Assembly (NCBI RefSeq): GCF_029350975.1
Contig: NZ_JARKMR010000001.1
Location: 186,001-250,000 of the forward strand
Reading direction: 5' to 3'
DNA: 64,000 nucleotides
Source of the DNA: Maribacter zhoushanensis
Lineage (GTDB): Bacteria; Bacteroidota; Bacteroidia; Flavobacteriales; Flavobacteriaceae
A program made the position numbers and the translations under genes. Positions 29,113 through 38,464 of this stretch are shown piece by piece. Within the stretch, counting starts at the first letter, position 1; each line of letters begins with the position of its first letter. The notes under the pieces are model-generated. The model saw only the letters and a list, made by a program, of their open reading frames with translations, was not told where the DNA came from and searched no databases.

Positions 29113-30307
29113 CTTAGCCTTACTTTTATTATCCCTTCCGTTTAATTTTATTTTAACGGACGGTGTGGGAAGTGTATATCTGTCTACTATTTTAATATTT
29201 TTAAATTTTTTAATCGTAGTTTTCTTTTCTAAAGGACAATTAATATTTAAAAAAGAAGCATTTATTGCAATATGTGTTTTCATATATTTCTTACTTTTTA
29301 CAATTCTTAATGTTTTAGTTAGTAAAGGTTTTTTGTTAAAGGAACAATTAATATTCTCTGTAATCCACCTACAGCTTATTCTTGTTTTTTTACTGGGCAA
29401 TTATTATTCAAACTATATAAGCAAAGAGGTTTTATTTAAATTTTTGTTCTTTGTCATCCTGCTTTTTTCCTTTAGAATTTTTATAGATGATTGGGATAAA
29501 GTATTTAATTTAAGTTCTGTAAGGGGGTTTAGGGTAGAAACTATTTTTGCGGGTGGTGTAAACAATTTTGGCCTAATTGTTGGGCTAGGTTTTATTATCA
29601 GTTTCTTTCATTTAAAAAAAGGCATGTTAAAAGTTATATCATGTCTTTATTTTATAATTGTAATAATTCTTACAATGTCTCGAGGTGCTTTATTTGGGCT
29701 GGTAATAACCTTGTTTTTGGTTGCATTATACGATTCTAAGGGAAAAATCCTCTCTTCTTTATTAAAAACCTCTTTTTTCTTAACTGTAATTGGTTTTATA
29801 GTGCTATTATACTCTAATGCAGCTCAAGATATAGCATTACAGTTCAGTGAAAGATTTTTGAGTATATTTTCAGGTGAAACAACAATAGAGCAAGCATCTT
29901 CCGGAAGAGGTTTAATTGTAAGGGACATGTATAATAATCATATTAAAAACTCATCAATATTAGAAATTTTGTTCGGGCATGGTATGGGCAGTATCAATTA
30001 TATGGTTAATGGGTCACCTTACGAGTCCTCTCATAATTTCATAGTTGACGTTTTTTATAGAAATGGAATTTTAATATTATTAGGATATTTAGCTCTGGTA
30101 ATATATTTGTGTTTTATGTTTTTTAAAAATAGGAAAGGTGCCGATTTAACTCTTTTCGGATTTTTTGTCTTTTTACACTTTGAAATTTTGGTAAACCCTT
30201 ACGTTTATGCGGCTCAAACAGGGTGGATTTATGGACTGTTTCTAGCTATCTTTTTGAATCAAAACAGACTTGGTCATTACAAACGTAAAAAAATCATTTT
30301 GGAATGA
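29084..30307 (+). CDS. O-antigen polymerase/ligase-like membrane protein (Wzy candidate 1)
   Basis: About 407 residues with 10-12 membrane helices and a late extracytoplasmic loop carrying RGLIVRDMY and SSHNFIVDVFYRNGIL, the H(N)-x-(I/V/L)-x..G-I pattern of the Wzy_C/WaaL superfamily. It should polymerise repeat units or ligate glycan to a carrier. The start is uncertain: TTG at 29084 or at 29078, both within the end of the upstream gene. It overlaps the next gene by 4 bases (ATGA), and the next gene encodes a second protein of the same type. Confidence 0.75.
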   Translation: MKTFSLAKFSLALLLLSLPFNFILTDGVGSVYLSTILIFLNFLIVVFFSKGQLIFKKEAFIAICVFIYFLLFTILNVLVSKGFLLKEQLIFSVIHLQLILVFLLGNYYSNYISKEVLFKFLFFVILLFSFRIFIDDWDKVFNLSSVRGFRVETIFAGGVNNFGLIVGLGFIISFFHLKKGMLKVISCLYFIIVIILTMSRGALFGLVITLFLVALYDSKGKILSSLLKTSFFLTVIGFIVLLYSNAAQDIALQFSERFLSIFSGETTIEQASSGRGLIVRDMYNNHIKNSSILEILFGHGMGSINYMVNGSPYESSHNFIVDVFYRNGILILLGYLALVIYLCFMFFKNRKGADLTLFGFFVFLHFEILVNPYVYAAQTGWIYGLFLAIFLNQNRLGHYKRKKIILE

Positions 30308-31533
30308 TTAAAATGATTAAAAATGGTACACTACCTTTTCTTTTAGCAATATTCCCTTTCATAGGTATATTTCTAGGGGAAAAGTATGTTCCCTTTCTAT
30401 ATATTTTATTTGCCCTTGCCCTTATTTTTGAAAAAAACAAAAAAGTAAATTTATATTCCAATAAGAAGGTATTATTCCCTTTTCTTATTGCTATCGGAGT
30501 TTTTATAACGTTTACAATTATATCTCCAGATTTTAAATTGGCTTTAAAAATTCTGGAAAGGCAGATTTCGTTGTTAGTTATTCCATTTATAATAGTTGTT
30601 TCGAAATGGAATTCATCTAGGATCAAAATATTTATTAAAATTTTTATATCCACAACTTTTTTTATTGGCTTGTATTCTATAATAAAATTCTCATGGTTTG
30701 TCGTTAATAATATTGACTGGGCTAAACATATGGCAGCTGAAAAAGGTAGTATGTTTTTATACTTACAGTACAAATTTCCTCATATAATCGGAGTTCATCC
30801 TACTTATTGGAGTTATTTGATAATAAGTGCTTTAATTGTTCTTTTGTCCAACAAAACTCTAAAAGTTTATAAAAGTAAAGTTTGGACTATTTTTTTGATT
30901 TCATTTTTGAATATTAACTTAATTATTCTAGCTTCTAGAATGCCGTTATTGATAAATCTTTTGATTCACCTTCTGTTTTTGGTAAAGTATATGAAGGTTA
31001 ACAATGTTTCTTTGGTAAAAAGATTAAGTCTACTATTTTTGTTGCTTACTCTATTCTTTGTAGGAGCGAAACTGCCCTTATTATCCGGTAAATTAGATAT
31101 TACTAAAAATGATGAACGTATTTATCATTGGCCAACTGCTTTTAAAACGATTTCGGATAATTATTTTGTTCTAGGTGAAGGGCTAGGTCAGAGTAATGAA
31201 GTTCTTAGACGAGAGGTAATTAAATATGGAGATGAACGAATTCGGTACTTCGGTTATGATTTACATAACCAATACTTAAGACAATATATGGACATGGGCA
31301 TATTAGGTATTATAAGTTTATTGATCTTATTATTCTATCCTTTTATTTTGAATAGTGAAAAAGTCATTTATAAGAATGAAATAAATATTTCATTCTTAAT
31401 TCTTTTCGGATTAGGCTTATTGTCAGAGTCCTTTTTATACCGTTTAAAAGGTATTGTGTTTTTTACTGTAGTTTCTTCATTCTTATATTTGAGATCTGTT
31501 AGTTTTAAAAAAGTAGATGAGCATCAAGATTAG
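30304..31533 (+). CDS. O-antigen ligase/polymerase family membrane protein (Wzy candidate 2)
   Basis: 409 residues, strongly hydrophobic with about 10-12 membrane helices. A large late loop includes NDERIYHWPTAFKTI, GLGQSNEVL and DLHNQYLRQYMDMGILG, the signature seen in Wzy_C-type O-antigen ligases and polymerases. GVHPTYWSY lies in an earlier loop. Two different members in tandem suggest that one is the polymerase and one the ligase, or that two linkages are made. The assignment between the two cannot be decided from sequence. A 117-base AT-rich spacer follows. Confidence 0.78.
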   Translation: MIKMIKNGTLPFLLAIFPFIGIFLGEKYVPFLYILFALALIFEKNKKVNLYSNKKVLFPFLIAIGVFITFTIISPDFKLALKILERQISLLVIPFIIVVSKWNSSRIKIFIKIFISTTFFIGLYSIIKFSWFVVNNIDWAKHMAAEKGSMFLYLQYKFPHIIGVHPTYWSYLIISALIVLLSNKTLKVYKSKVWTIFLISFLNINLIILASRMPLLINLLIHLLFLVKYMKVNNVSLVKRLSLLFLLLTLFFVGAKLPLLSGKLDITKNDERIYHWPTAFKTISDNYFVLGEGLGQSNEVLRREVIKYGDERIRYFGYDLHNQYLRQYMDMGILGIISLLILLFYPFILNSEKVIYKNEINISFLILFGLGLLSESFLYRLKGIVFFTVVSSFLYLRSVSFKKVDEHQD

Positions 31534-31650
31534 TGTTTTAGGGTATCTCTAAACTATTAGTTTTAAATTTTTTTTAAAATTTGTATCATTTTTTTCTGGT
31601 TTATTAAATATTAGCAAAGGATAACAGTGTTTTATTAACTATTGAAATAT

Positions 31651-32769
31651 ATGAAAGTAGCTATAGTACATTATTGGTTAATTACTAGGAGAGGAGGGGA
31701 AAAAGTTATAGAAAGTATTTTAAAACTTTATCCTAATGCAGATATATATACATTATTCTTGGATGAAAATATTTATGGTGTTAATTTACCCAAGAATACT
31801 ATTATTTCTTCTGTATTAGATCAACCATTTTTAAAAAAACATTATCAAAAATTATTTCCATTATATCCTTTAGGAATAAAATCATTAAAGCTAAAAGAAG
31901 ATTATGACCTAATTATTTCCTCAGAATCAGGACCGGCTAAAGGTGTCAAAATAAAGGCAGGTACACCTCATGTTTGCTATGTTCATTCTCCTATGCGTTA
32001 TTGCTGGGGCTTTACCGAAGATTATCTTTTGAGTATGTCAAAACCTTTAAGACCAATTGCAAATTATTTTTTTGAAAGATTACGTAAATGGGACGTTACA
32101 ACAATTAATAATGTCTCTAGTTATGTGGTTAACTCAGAAAATGTTGCAAAAAGGGTAAAAAATTTTTACCGAAAAAATTCATCCGTGATATATCCACCTA
32201 TTGAATTAGCTCTTTTTGAAAGAGCTTTAGTGAAGAATGTAGAGCGTGATATTTACTTAAGTTTTGGCGCTATTACTCCTTACAAAAGAATTGATTTGTT
32301 AGTTGAAACATTCAATATGAACGGTAAAAAATTAGTGATAATAGGAAATGGTTCAGAGAAAGAAAAACTTTCTTCAATGGCTAATTCCAATATTTCTTTT
32401 GTAGGTAGTTTGCCTTGGGAGGAAATTGAAAATTTTTTAGATCGAACAAGAGCTTTAATTTTTCCAGGAGAAGAGGATTTCGGAATGATTCCGCTTGAGG
32501 TAATGGCATATGGTATTCCTGTTTTAGCATATAAAAAAGGTGGCGCTTTGGAAACGGTAGTCGAGAATGAAAATATCAGCGAATCTAGCGGAGGCTTTTT
32601 CGACGAGCAGACACCTTATTCTATTCAAGAATGTATCGATATCTTTGAATTAAACGAAAAGAAATATGATTCGGAATGGATTAGAAATCACGCTAGAAAA
32701 TTTGGGGAAGATCAATTTTTAAAACGTTTTAGTTCTCACGTAAATAGTATACTTTCATCCAAACAATAA
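31651..32769 (+). CDS. GT4 family glycosyltransferase (WbaZ-like)
   Basis: 372 residues from the ATG at 31651; an in-frame TTG nine bases earlier is less likely. The N-terminal GT-B donor/acceptor region contains HYWLITRRGGEKV (GGxE/GGEK loop) and the telling HSPMRYCWGFTEDYL, seen in WbaZ-type mannosyltransferases. The C-terminal nucleotide-sugar region has FGAITPYKRIDLLVE, IIGNGSE and PGEEDFGMIPLEVMAYG with the E-x7-E pair. It probably adds a mannose- or rhamnose-like residue to the growing repeat unit. A short non-coding stretch lies on each side (117 and 153 bases), so it may have its own promoter. Confidence 0.88.
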   Translation: MKVAIVHYWLITRRGGEKVIESILKLYPNADIYTLFLDENIYGVNLPKNTIISSVLDQPFLKKHYQKLFPLYPLGIKSLKLKEDYDLIISSESGPAKGVKIKAGTPHVCYVHSPMRYCWGFTEDYLLSMSKPLRPIANYFFERLRKWDVTTINNVSSYVVNSENVAKRVKNFYRKNSSVIYPPIELALFERALVKNVERDIYLSFGAITPYKRIDLLVETFNMNGKKLVIIGNGSEKEKLSSMANSNISFVGSLPWEEIENFLDRTRALIFPGEEDFGMIPLEVMAYGIPVLAYKKGGALETVVENENISESSGGFFDEQTPYSIQECIDIFELNEKKYDSEWIRNHARKFGEDQFLKRFSSHVNSILSSKQ

Positions 32770-32922
32770 ATATGCTTATAATTTAATTTGAATATGGCTA
32801 GTTATGTTCAAAAGCGATAGAAACGTAGTTGTTCTTATTCAAATTGTTTTAATTTGCATATTACATATAAACAATTATGTTTAAGGTTTATTACACCTAT
32901 TATAATTAATAAATAATCTCAA

Positions 32923-34275
32923 GTGAAATATAGAAAGGGAAGGTGGTCGAAATTATTAAGGCCTCTAATGGGTTTAATTGATTTGACCATACTTATTTGT
33001 GGTGTTTTTTTATTTGAAATTCAGTTAGTTAATTATTATTTGTTTATAGGTTATGTTTCTATTGCTTGGACTATAATTTCATTAAAAAATGGTTTTTATG
33101 AAGTAGAAAGACAAGCTAGAGTAATTCAACTATTCTCACTTTTAATAAGGCAAATACTACTATTCATAATAGTTTTATATGCATATATGGGATTTTTTAA
33201 GCAACCTGATGTGGGTAGATTGGCATTAGCTAATTATGTTCTTTACGTAACCTGCGTAGTTTTTTCTTTTAAATATCTAGTTTTTTTCCTGTTAAAAAAA
33301 TTCAGAGTTTTATTAAAGGGAAATGGTAGAAGTGTCATTGTAATTGGGGATAATGCAAAAACTAGACAGCTTATAAAAATATTTCAAACTAAATTAGATT
33401 ATGGTTTAAATTTTAAGGCTAAGTTTTCTGTTAGTGACAGTAAATTTTCTTTAATGAAGTGTCTAGAATATGTAGTGGAGAATAATATTGATGAAATATA
33501 TTTTTCAGTAGCTGAATTATCTAACGATCAAATAACACATCTTGTTGACTTTGCAGAAAACAACTTAAGAACTTTAAAATTTATTCCAGATAATAAAGAC
33601 ATTTTTGCTAGAAACTTGAAATACGAGTATTACGACTATATTCCAATTTTATCTTTACGTAAAATAGCATTACATGATCCAATCAATGCTTTTATAAAGA
33701 GAACATTTGATATAATTTTTTCTTCTGTCGTTATATTGCTTGTCTTGTCTTGGTTAACTCCATTAATGGCTATTTTAATCAAGTTAGAGTCTAAAGGGCC
33801 AACATTGTTCTTACAAAAACGTCACGGACTGGATAATAGAGAGTTTTATTGTTTTAAATATCGGTCAATGGCAGTCAATAGAAGTAATGATGCCTTGCAT
33901 GTTACAAAAAACGATATGCGAGTTACTAGGATAGGAAGGTTCATTAGAAAAACAAGCTTAGACGAAATGCCCCAATTTTATAACGTATTCTTTGGGCAGA
34001 TGTCTGTTGTAGGACCAAGACCACATATGGTTTCGCTTTCTGAGGTTTATATGAAAAAAGCCAATAGATATATGTTAAGACATAGTGTAAAGCCAGGTAT
34101 TACCGGTTTAGCTCAGGTTAGTGGCTTTAGAGGGGAGATAGAAGCTGATACAGATATAATCAATCGAGTTAAATACGACATTTTTTACCTAGAAAATTGG
34201 TCTTTATTATTGGATTTAGGTATTATTATACAAACTGTCACAAACTTATTTAAGGGAGAAGAAAAAGCCTATTAG
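32923..34275 (+). CDS. polyprenyl-phosphate glycosylphosphotransferase (initiating enzyme)
   Basis: 450 residues. Four N-terminal membrane helices (to about 130), a Rossmann-like middle region ([14 protein letters not shown]) and a C-terminal bacterial sugar transferase domain from about 258. The catalytic signature is present: [38 protein letters not shown] and [12 protein letters not shown]. It starts repeat-unit synthesis by moving a sugar-1-phosphate to undecaprenyl phosphate. The start is GTG at 32923 (KYRKGRW); a later ATG would cut into the first helix. It follows a 153-base gap and is 7 bases from the next gene. Confidence 0.9.
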   Translation: MKYRKGRWSKLLRPLMGLIDLTILICGVFLFEIQLVNYYLFIGYVSIAWTIISLKNGFYEVERQARVIQLFSLLIRQILLFIIVLYAYMGFFKQPDVGRLALANYVLYVTCVVFSFKYLVFFLLKKFRVLLKGNGRSVIVIGDNAKTRQLIKIFQTKLDYGLNFKAKFSVSDSKFSLMKCLEYVVENNIDEIYFSVAELSNDQITHLVDFAENNLRTLKFIPDNKDIFARNLKYEYYDYIPILSLRKIALHDPINAFIKRTFDIIFSSVVILLVLSWLTPLMAILIKLESKGPTLFLQKRHGLDNREFYCFKYRSMAVNRSNDALHVTKNDMRVTRIGRFIRKTSLDEMPQFYNVFFGQMSVVGPRPHMVSLSEVYMKKANRYMLRHSVKPGITGLAQVSGFRGEIEADTDIINRVKYDIFYLENWSLLLDLGIIIQTVTNLFKGEEKAY

Positions 34276-34282
34276 AATTATT

Positions 34283-35260
34283 ATGAAAAAAATATTAATT
34301 ACTGGTGCCGCTGGTTTTTTAGGTTCCCACTTGTGTGACCGTTTTATTGCTGAAGGATTTCATGTTATAGGAATGGACAATCTTATTACAGGAGATTTAA
34401 AGAATATTGCTCACCTATTTCCATTAGAGCATTTTGAGTTTCATCATCACGATGTTTCAACATTTGTTCATTTAGAAGGGAAACTGGATTATATCTTACA
34501 CTTTGCATCTCCTGCAAGTCCCATTGATTATTTGAAGATTCCCATAGAGACACTTAAAGTAGGTTCTTTGGGTACGCTTAATTTACTTGGATTAGCTAAG
34601 GAGAAAGAAGCTAGAATTTTGGTTGCTTCAACTTCTGAAGTTTATGGAGACCCGCTTGTCCATCCACAAAATGAAGAATATTACGGAAATGTAAGTCCAA
34701 TAGGTCCACGTGGAGTTTATGATGAGGCTAAACGCTTCATGGAGTCCATCACAATGGCTTATCATAGACACCACGGTCTAGATACTCGTATTGTCCGTAT
34801 ATTTAATACCTATGGGTCTAGAATGCGTTTAAACGATGGTAGAGTTGTTCCTGCATTCATGGGTCAAGCATTACGGGGAGAAGATTTAACGGTTTTTGGT
34901 GATGGCTCTCAAAGCCGATCATTTTGTTATATTGATGATCAAGTAGAGGGAATATACCGATTGTTATTTAGTGATTATACAGATCCCATTAATATTGGAA
35001 ATCCGCATGAAACTACGATCAAAGAATTTGCAGAAGAGATTATTGCTTTAACGGGAACAAAGCAAAAGGTTATATATAAACCATTACCTCAGGATGATCC
35101 TACCCAACGTCAACCAGATATTACTAAAGCTAAAGAAATTTTAGGTTGGGAACCAAAAGTACATAGAGCTGAAGGTTTAAAAATCGTATACGATTATTTT
35201 AAATCCTTGTCAGCAGAGGACTTGCAAAAGAAAGAGCATAGAGATTTCTCTACAAAATAA
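34283..35260 (+). CDS. UDP-glucuronate decarboxylase / NAD-dependent sugar epimerase
   Basis: 325 residues of the extended SDR family, closest in pattern to UDP-xylose synthase: [14 protein letters not shown] cofactor site, [27 protein letters not shown] (YxxxK) and [10 protein letters not shown], followed by GRVVPAFM and the [14 protein letters not shown] tail. It would convert UDP-glucuronate to UDP-xylose. It is the last gene of the polysaccharide locus; purD follows after 42 bases. Confidence 0.87.
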   Translation: MKKILITGAAGFLGSHLCDRFIAEGFHVIGMDNLITGDLKNIAHLFPLEHFEFHHHDVSTFVHLEGKLDYILHFASPASPIDYLKIPIETLKVGSLGTLNLLGLAKEKEARILVASTSEVYGDPLVHPQNEEYYGNVSPIGPRGVYDEAKRFMESITMAYHRHHGLDTRIVRIFNTYGSRMRLNDGRVVPAFMGQALRGEDLTVFGDGSQSRSFCYIDDQVEGIYRLLFSDYTDPINIGNPHETTIKEFAEEIIALTGTKQKVIYKPLPQDDPTQRQPDITKAKEILGWEPKVHRAEGLKIVYDYFKSLSAEDLQKKEHRDFSTK

Positions 35261-35302
35261 TTTATATAAAGGGCAAACACTTCGTTTGCAAAAATTTAAA
35301 AA

Positions 35303-36574
35303 ATGAACATTTTAATTCTAGGGTCCGGAGGTCGTGAGCATACTTTTGCTTGGAAATTAGCTCAAAGTGAAAAACTCTCTAAACTTTTTGTTGCGCCGGG
35401 AAATGCCGGTACAGAAATTATTGCTACTAATGTACCAATTGGTGTAAATGATTTTAAAGCCATTAAAAAATTGGTTCTAAAGGAGAATATTGAACTGGTG
35501 ATGGTGGGGCCAGAAGATCCTTTGGTAAATGGAATTCATGATTTCTTTTTGCAAGATGCTGAGCTAAAAAATGTATCAGTTATAGGTCCGGAGAAATTAG
35601 CTGCAACGCTAGAAGGCAGTAAAGAATTTGCAAAGGAATTTATGATGCGTCATCAAATTCCTACCGCTCAGTATAAAAGCTTCACATCTGAAACTGTGGA
35701 AGACGGTTTCAAGTTTTTAGAAGAACTGAACCCTCCGTTTGTTTTAAAAGCTGACGGTTTAGCTGCTGGTAAAGGTGTGGTTATTCTAAATGACCTAAAC
35801 GATGCTAAAGTAGAACTAAAATCTATGTTAATAGATAAGAAATTTGGTTCAGCAAGTGCAACTGTTGTAATTGAAGAGTTTCTTGATGGTATAGAATTAA
35901 GTGTTTTTGTGCTTACTGATGGTGATAGTTATAAAGTGTTACCAACCGCAAAAGACTATAAAAGAATAGGTGAGGGAGATACCGGACTCAATACAGGGGG
36001 TATGGGAGCTATTTCACCAGTTCCTTTCGCGAGTAAGGAGTTTATGGATAAGATTGAGCATCGAATTGTAAAACCTACCGTAGAAGGTCTTAAAAAGGAT
36101 GATATGCCTTATAAGGGCTTTATCTTTATTGGGCTTATAAAAGTTGGCGATGACCCCAAGGTTATTGAATATAATGTTAGAATGGGTGACCCTGAGACCG
36201 AAGTAGTTTTGCCACGTATACAAAACGATATGGTAGAATTGCTAAAAGCTGTTGCTGACCAAAAATTATCAGATATAGATTTAAATTTAGATACTAGAAC
36301 TGCAACAACGGTTATGACCGTTTCTGGTGGTTATCCTGGGTCTTATGAAAAAGGGAAAGAAATCACCGGTATAGATGCAATAGATGAATCTTTAGTTTTT
36401 CACGCAGGTACAACGCTTAAAGATGGTAAAGTGATTACTAATGGTGGTAGGGTAATGGCGATTACATCTTTTGGAGATGACTTTAAATCGGCACTATCAA
36501 AATCGTATCAAAACGTAGAGAAGCTTTCCTTTGAAGGAATGAATTATAGAAAAGATCTTGGTTTCGATCTTTAA
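35303..36574 (+). CDS. purD: phosphoribosylamine--glycine ligase
   Basis: 423 residues, full length. The N-terminal ILGSGGREHTFAWKL, the ATP-grasp segment LKADGLAAGKGVVI, the metal-binding EYNVRMGDPE and GPEDPLVNG identify GARS. It catalyses the second step of de novo purine synthesis. As a housekeeping gene it marks the right edge of the variable glycan locus. It ends before a hairpin terminator shared with the convergent small gene. Confidence 0.96.
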   Translation: MNILILGSGGREHTFAWKLAQSEKLSKLFVAPGNAGTEIIATNVPIGVNDFKAIKKLVLKENIELVMVGPEDPLVNGIHDFFLQDAELKNVSVIGPEKLAATLEGSKEFAKEFMMRHQIPTAQYKSFTSETVEDGFKFLEELNPPFVLKADGLAAGKGVVILNDLNDAKVELKSMLIDKKFGSASATVVIEEFLDGIELSVFVLTDGDSYKVLPTAKDYKRIGEGDTGLNTGGMGAISPVPFASKEFMDKIEHRIVKPTVEGLKKDDMPYKGFIFIGLIKVGDDPKVIEYNVRMGDPETEVVLPRIQNDMVELLKAVADQKLSDIDLNLDTRTATTVMTVSGGYPGSYEKGKEITGIDAIDESLVFHAGTTLKDGKVITNGGRVMAITSFGDDFKSALSKSYQNVEKLSFEGMNYRKDLGFDL

Positions 36575-36582
36575 GTAGTAAC

Positions 36583-36617
36583 CATTTATCGGTTTTATGT
36601 ATTAAAACCGATAAATG
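36583..36617. terminator. bidirectional hairpin between convergent genes
   Basis: A perfect 14-bp stem (catttatcggtttt at 36583-36596, complement at 36604-36617) with a 7-base loop lies between purD and the minus-strand small gene. The A/T ends give short U-runs in both directions. Confidence 0.7.
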
Positions 36618-36630
36618 ATTTAAATTGATA

Positions 36631-36852
36631 TTATAAGTAAGAGTGAGAAGTACTTGATGTATCTTCCTCTCCTTTATCATTGTACTTTTTCAATTCAAGC
36701 ATCCAATAAACAAAAGCAACGGAACCTATCAACATAAATATCCAGTTTAAGATATTTGATAATGCCCAGCTATCTGTAAAACGCAAAAAATCTAACGGTG
36801 CAAATAGTACATTTACGAACAAATCTGCGATACCTTCAAAAAATGATTTCAT
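36631..36852 (-). CDS. small conserved membrane protein (DUF6341-like)
   Basis: 73 residues with an amphipathic N-terminal helix (MKSFFEGIADLFVNVLFAP), one membrane helix at about 34-52 and a charged, serine-rich C-terminal tail (KKYNDKGEED). The pattern matches a small protein that is widely conserved in Flavobacteriia and that I associate with DUF6341; this name is from memory. It is convergent to purD and divergent from the next membrane protein gene, 40 bases away, which supports a real gene with its own promoter. Function unknown. Confidence 0.7.
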   Translation of the reverse strand: MKSFFEGIADLFVNVLFAPLDFLRFTDSWALSNILNWIFMLIGSVAFVYWMLELKKYNDKGEEDTSSTSHSYL

Positions 36853-36892
36853 CTTATTACTATATTTACCAGCAAAAATATAAAAAGCTTAG

Positions 36893-37822
36893 ATGATTTC
36901 AAGCATTTTTGAGAAAACAAAACCGGTGAATTTCATTATTCTTCTGGTTTTTTTGTTTCTTTTCTATTGGTCGGTTCAATTTTACTTATTTGATTTATCG
37001 ATGAGCAATGTAGAAATTGCCCCTTCAATCGGTATTTTGACCATTCTGTTATTTAGTGTTTTCGTTGTCGATTTTGTTGTTAAACGTAACAAACTAACGG
37101 GCACCAATTCATTTGCAATATTATTTTTTACGCTTTTGTTTGTGGTGTTTCCTGAGACCTTAGGTGATAACAATGCTATTTTCACCAGCTTTTTTCTGCT
37201 TTTGGCAATGAGGCGGCTTTTAAGTATCAAATCTCTTAAGAATATTAAGCTTAAAATTTTTGATGCCGGACTCTGGATCTGTATTTCCAGTGTATTTTAT
37301 GAATGGGCTCTGTTGTATTTATTATTGGTTTTTGCCGCTATTTATATTTATGACCCAAAGAATATAAGAAACTGGCTAGTTTTATTATCCGTAGGATTTT
37401 GTTTTTTTATGATACTCTACGGTACATTAGTATTGTTAGATAAGCCAAATTTTATCTTTGACCATTACGATTTTGCTATTGATTATGATGCCATATTCCC
37501 TATAAAATGGTGGACTAGTCTAAAGATGACTCTGTATGGATTGTTTAATATGGCGTTAGCTTTTTCAGCATTTGTTAATCTAAGTAAATCTGGTGTTGGT
37601 AAAGTCATTATAATGCGATTGATAGCATTTTCATTTGTTATTGGCTTAATCGTTAATATTCTTGTAACTACTGAAAATAATAATGCGGTAATGATTACCT
37701 TTTTTCCATCCGTGGTTTTTATAGTCAATTATTTGGAATCCATTAAAAAACCCAAGCTTTTAGAATTGATACTTATTGCCAGTATAATGGTGCCGATTAT
37801 AGTTTTTGTAACAAAACTTTAG
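36893..37822 (+). CDS. polytopic membrane protein (DUF6427-like)
   Basis: 309 residues with about 8-9 membrane helices over its whole length and few charged loops. The opening FEKTKPVNFIILLVFLF and the TLGDNNAIFTSFFLLLAMRRL region match a Flavobacteriia family that I recall as DUF6427. No catalytic motif is visible. It lies upstream of the DUF4254 and heptosyltransferase genes, which suggests a link to envelope glycan assembly, but the function is unknown. Confidence 0.7.
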   Translation: MISSIFEKTKPVNFIILLVFLFLFYWSVQFYLFDLSMSNVEIAPSIGILTILLFSVFVVDFVVKRNKLTGTNSFAILFFTLLFVVFPETLGDNNAIFTSFFLLLAMRRLLSIKSLKNIKLKIFDAGLWICISSVFYEWALLYLLLVFAAIYIYDPKNIRNWLVLLSVGFCFFMILYGTLVLLDKPNFIFDHYDFAIDYDAIFPIKWWTSLKMTLYGLFNMALAFSAFVNLSKSGVGKVIIMRLIAFSFVIGLIVNILVTTENNNAVMITFFPSVVFIVNYLESIKKPKLLELILIASIMVPIIVFVTKL

Positions 37823-37839
37823 GTTTATCCTTTAAACTT

Positions 37840-37847
37840 TATCTTTG
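37840..37847 (+). promoter_or_regulatory. putative -7 element TATCTTTG before the DUF4254 gene
   Basis: Exact match to TAnnTTTG, 14 bases upstream of the ATG at 37862; identical to the octamer before 7560. No -33 TTG at the standard spacing. Confidence 0.35.
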
Positions 37848-37861
37848 TAAAAAAGTCACCT

Positions 37862-38464
37862 ATGTTTAGCGAATTCGCATTTAATATATTTAATAGAAGT
37901 ATAGAGAAGTATCATGTCAAAGATGATGTATATCAGAGCTTTGAAAATCCTTATGCTAAAGAAGATATTGAACACTTGCTATATAGAAAGAACTGGATTG
38001 ATACCGTGCAATGGCATTATGAAGATATTATAAGAAATCCCGATATTAACCCTGGGGATGCCTTGGTATTAAAGCGTAAAATTGATGCGAGTAATCAAGA
38101 TAGAACAGATTTGGTAGAATTTATTGATAGTTATTTTCTTAATAAATACCAATCGGTAGATGTTAACTCAGATGCCACTATTAATACAGAAAGTCCTGCT
38201 TGGGCAATTGATCGATTATCTATTTTGGCATTGAAAATTTATCACATGACCGAAGAAGCTACAAGAGCGGATGCTTCTTTAGAACATCGAGAAAAATGTC
38301 AAGCTAAACTAGAAGTTTTACTTGAGCAGAAGAATGATCTTTCTTCTGCTATAGACCAGTTACTTGCCGATATTGAGAGTGGTGCTAAATACATGAAGGT
38401 GTATAAGCAGATGAAAATGTATAATGATGAGGAACTAAACCCCATCCTTCGTGGCAACAAATAA
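37862..38464 (+). CDS. DUF4254 domain protein
   Basis: 200 residues, mostly helical, with the family pattern NPYAKEDIEHLLYRKNWIDT, WHYEDIIRNPDI and the conserved DRTDLVEFID and SPAWAIDRLSILALKIYHM. DUF4254 proteins are typically encoded next to glycosyltransferase family 9 genes in Bacteroidota, as here. The function is not established; a role in LPS core synthesis is implied by context. The last 14 bases overlap the next gene. Confidence 0.82.
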   Translation: MFSEFAFNIFNRSIEKYHVKDDVYQSFENPYAKEDIEHLLYRKNWIDTVQWHYEDIIRNPDINPGDALVLKRKIDASNQDRTDLVEFIDSYFLNKYQSVDVNSDATINTESPAWAIDRLSILALKIYHMTEEATRADASLEHREKCQAKLEVLLEQKNDLSSAIDQLLADIESGAKYMKVYKQMKMYNDEELNPILRGNK

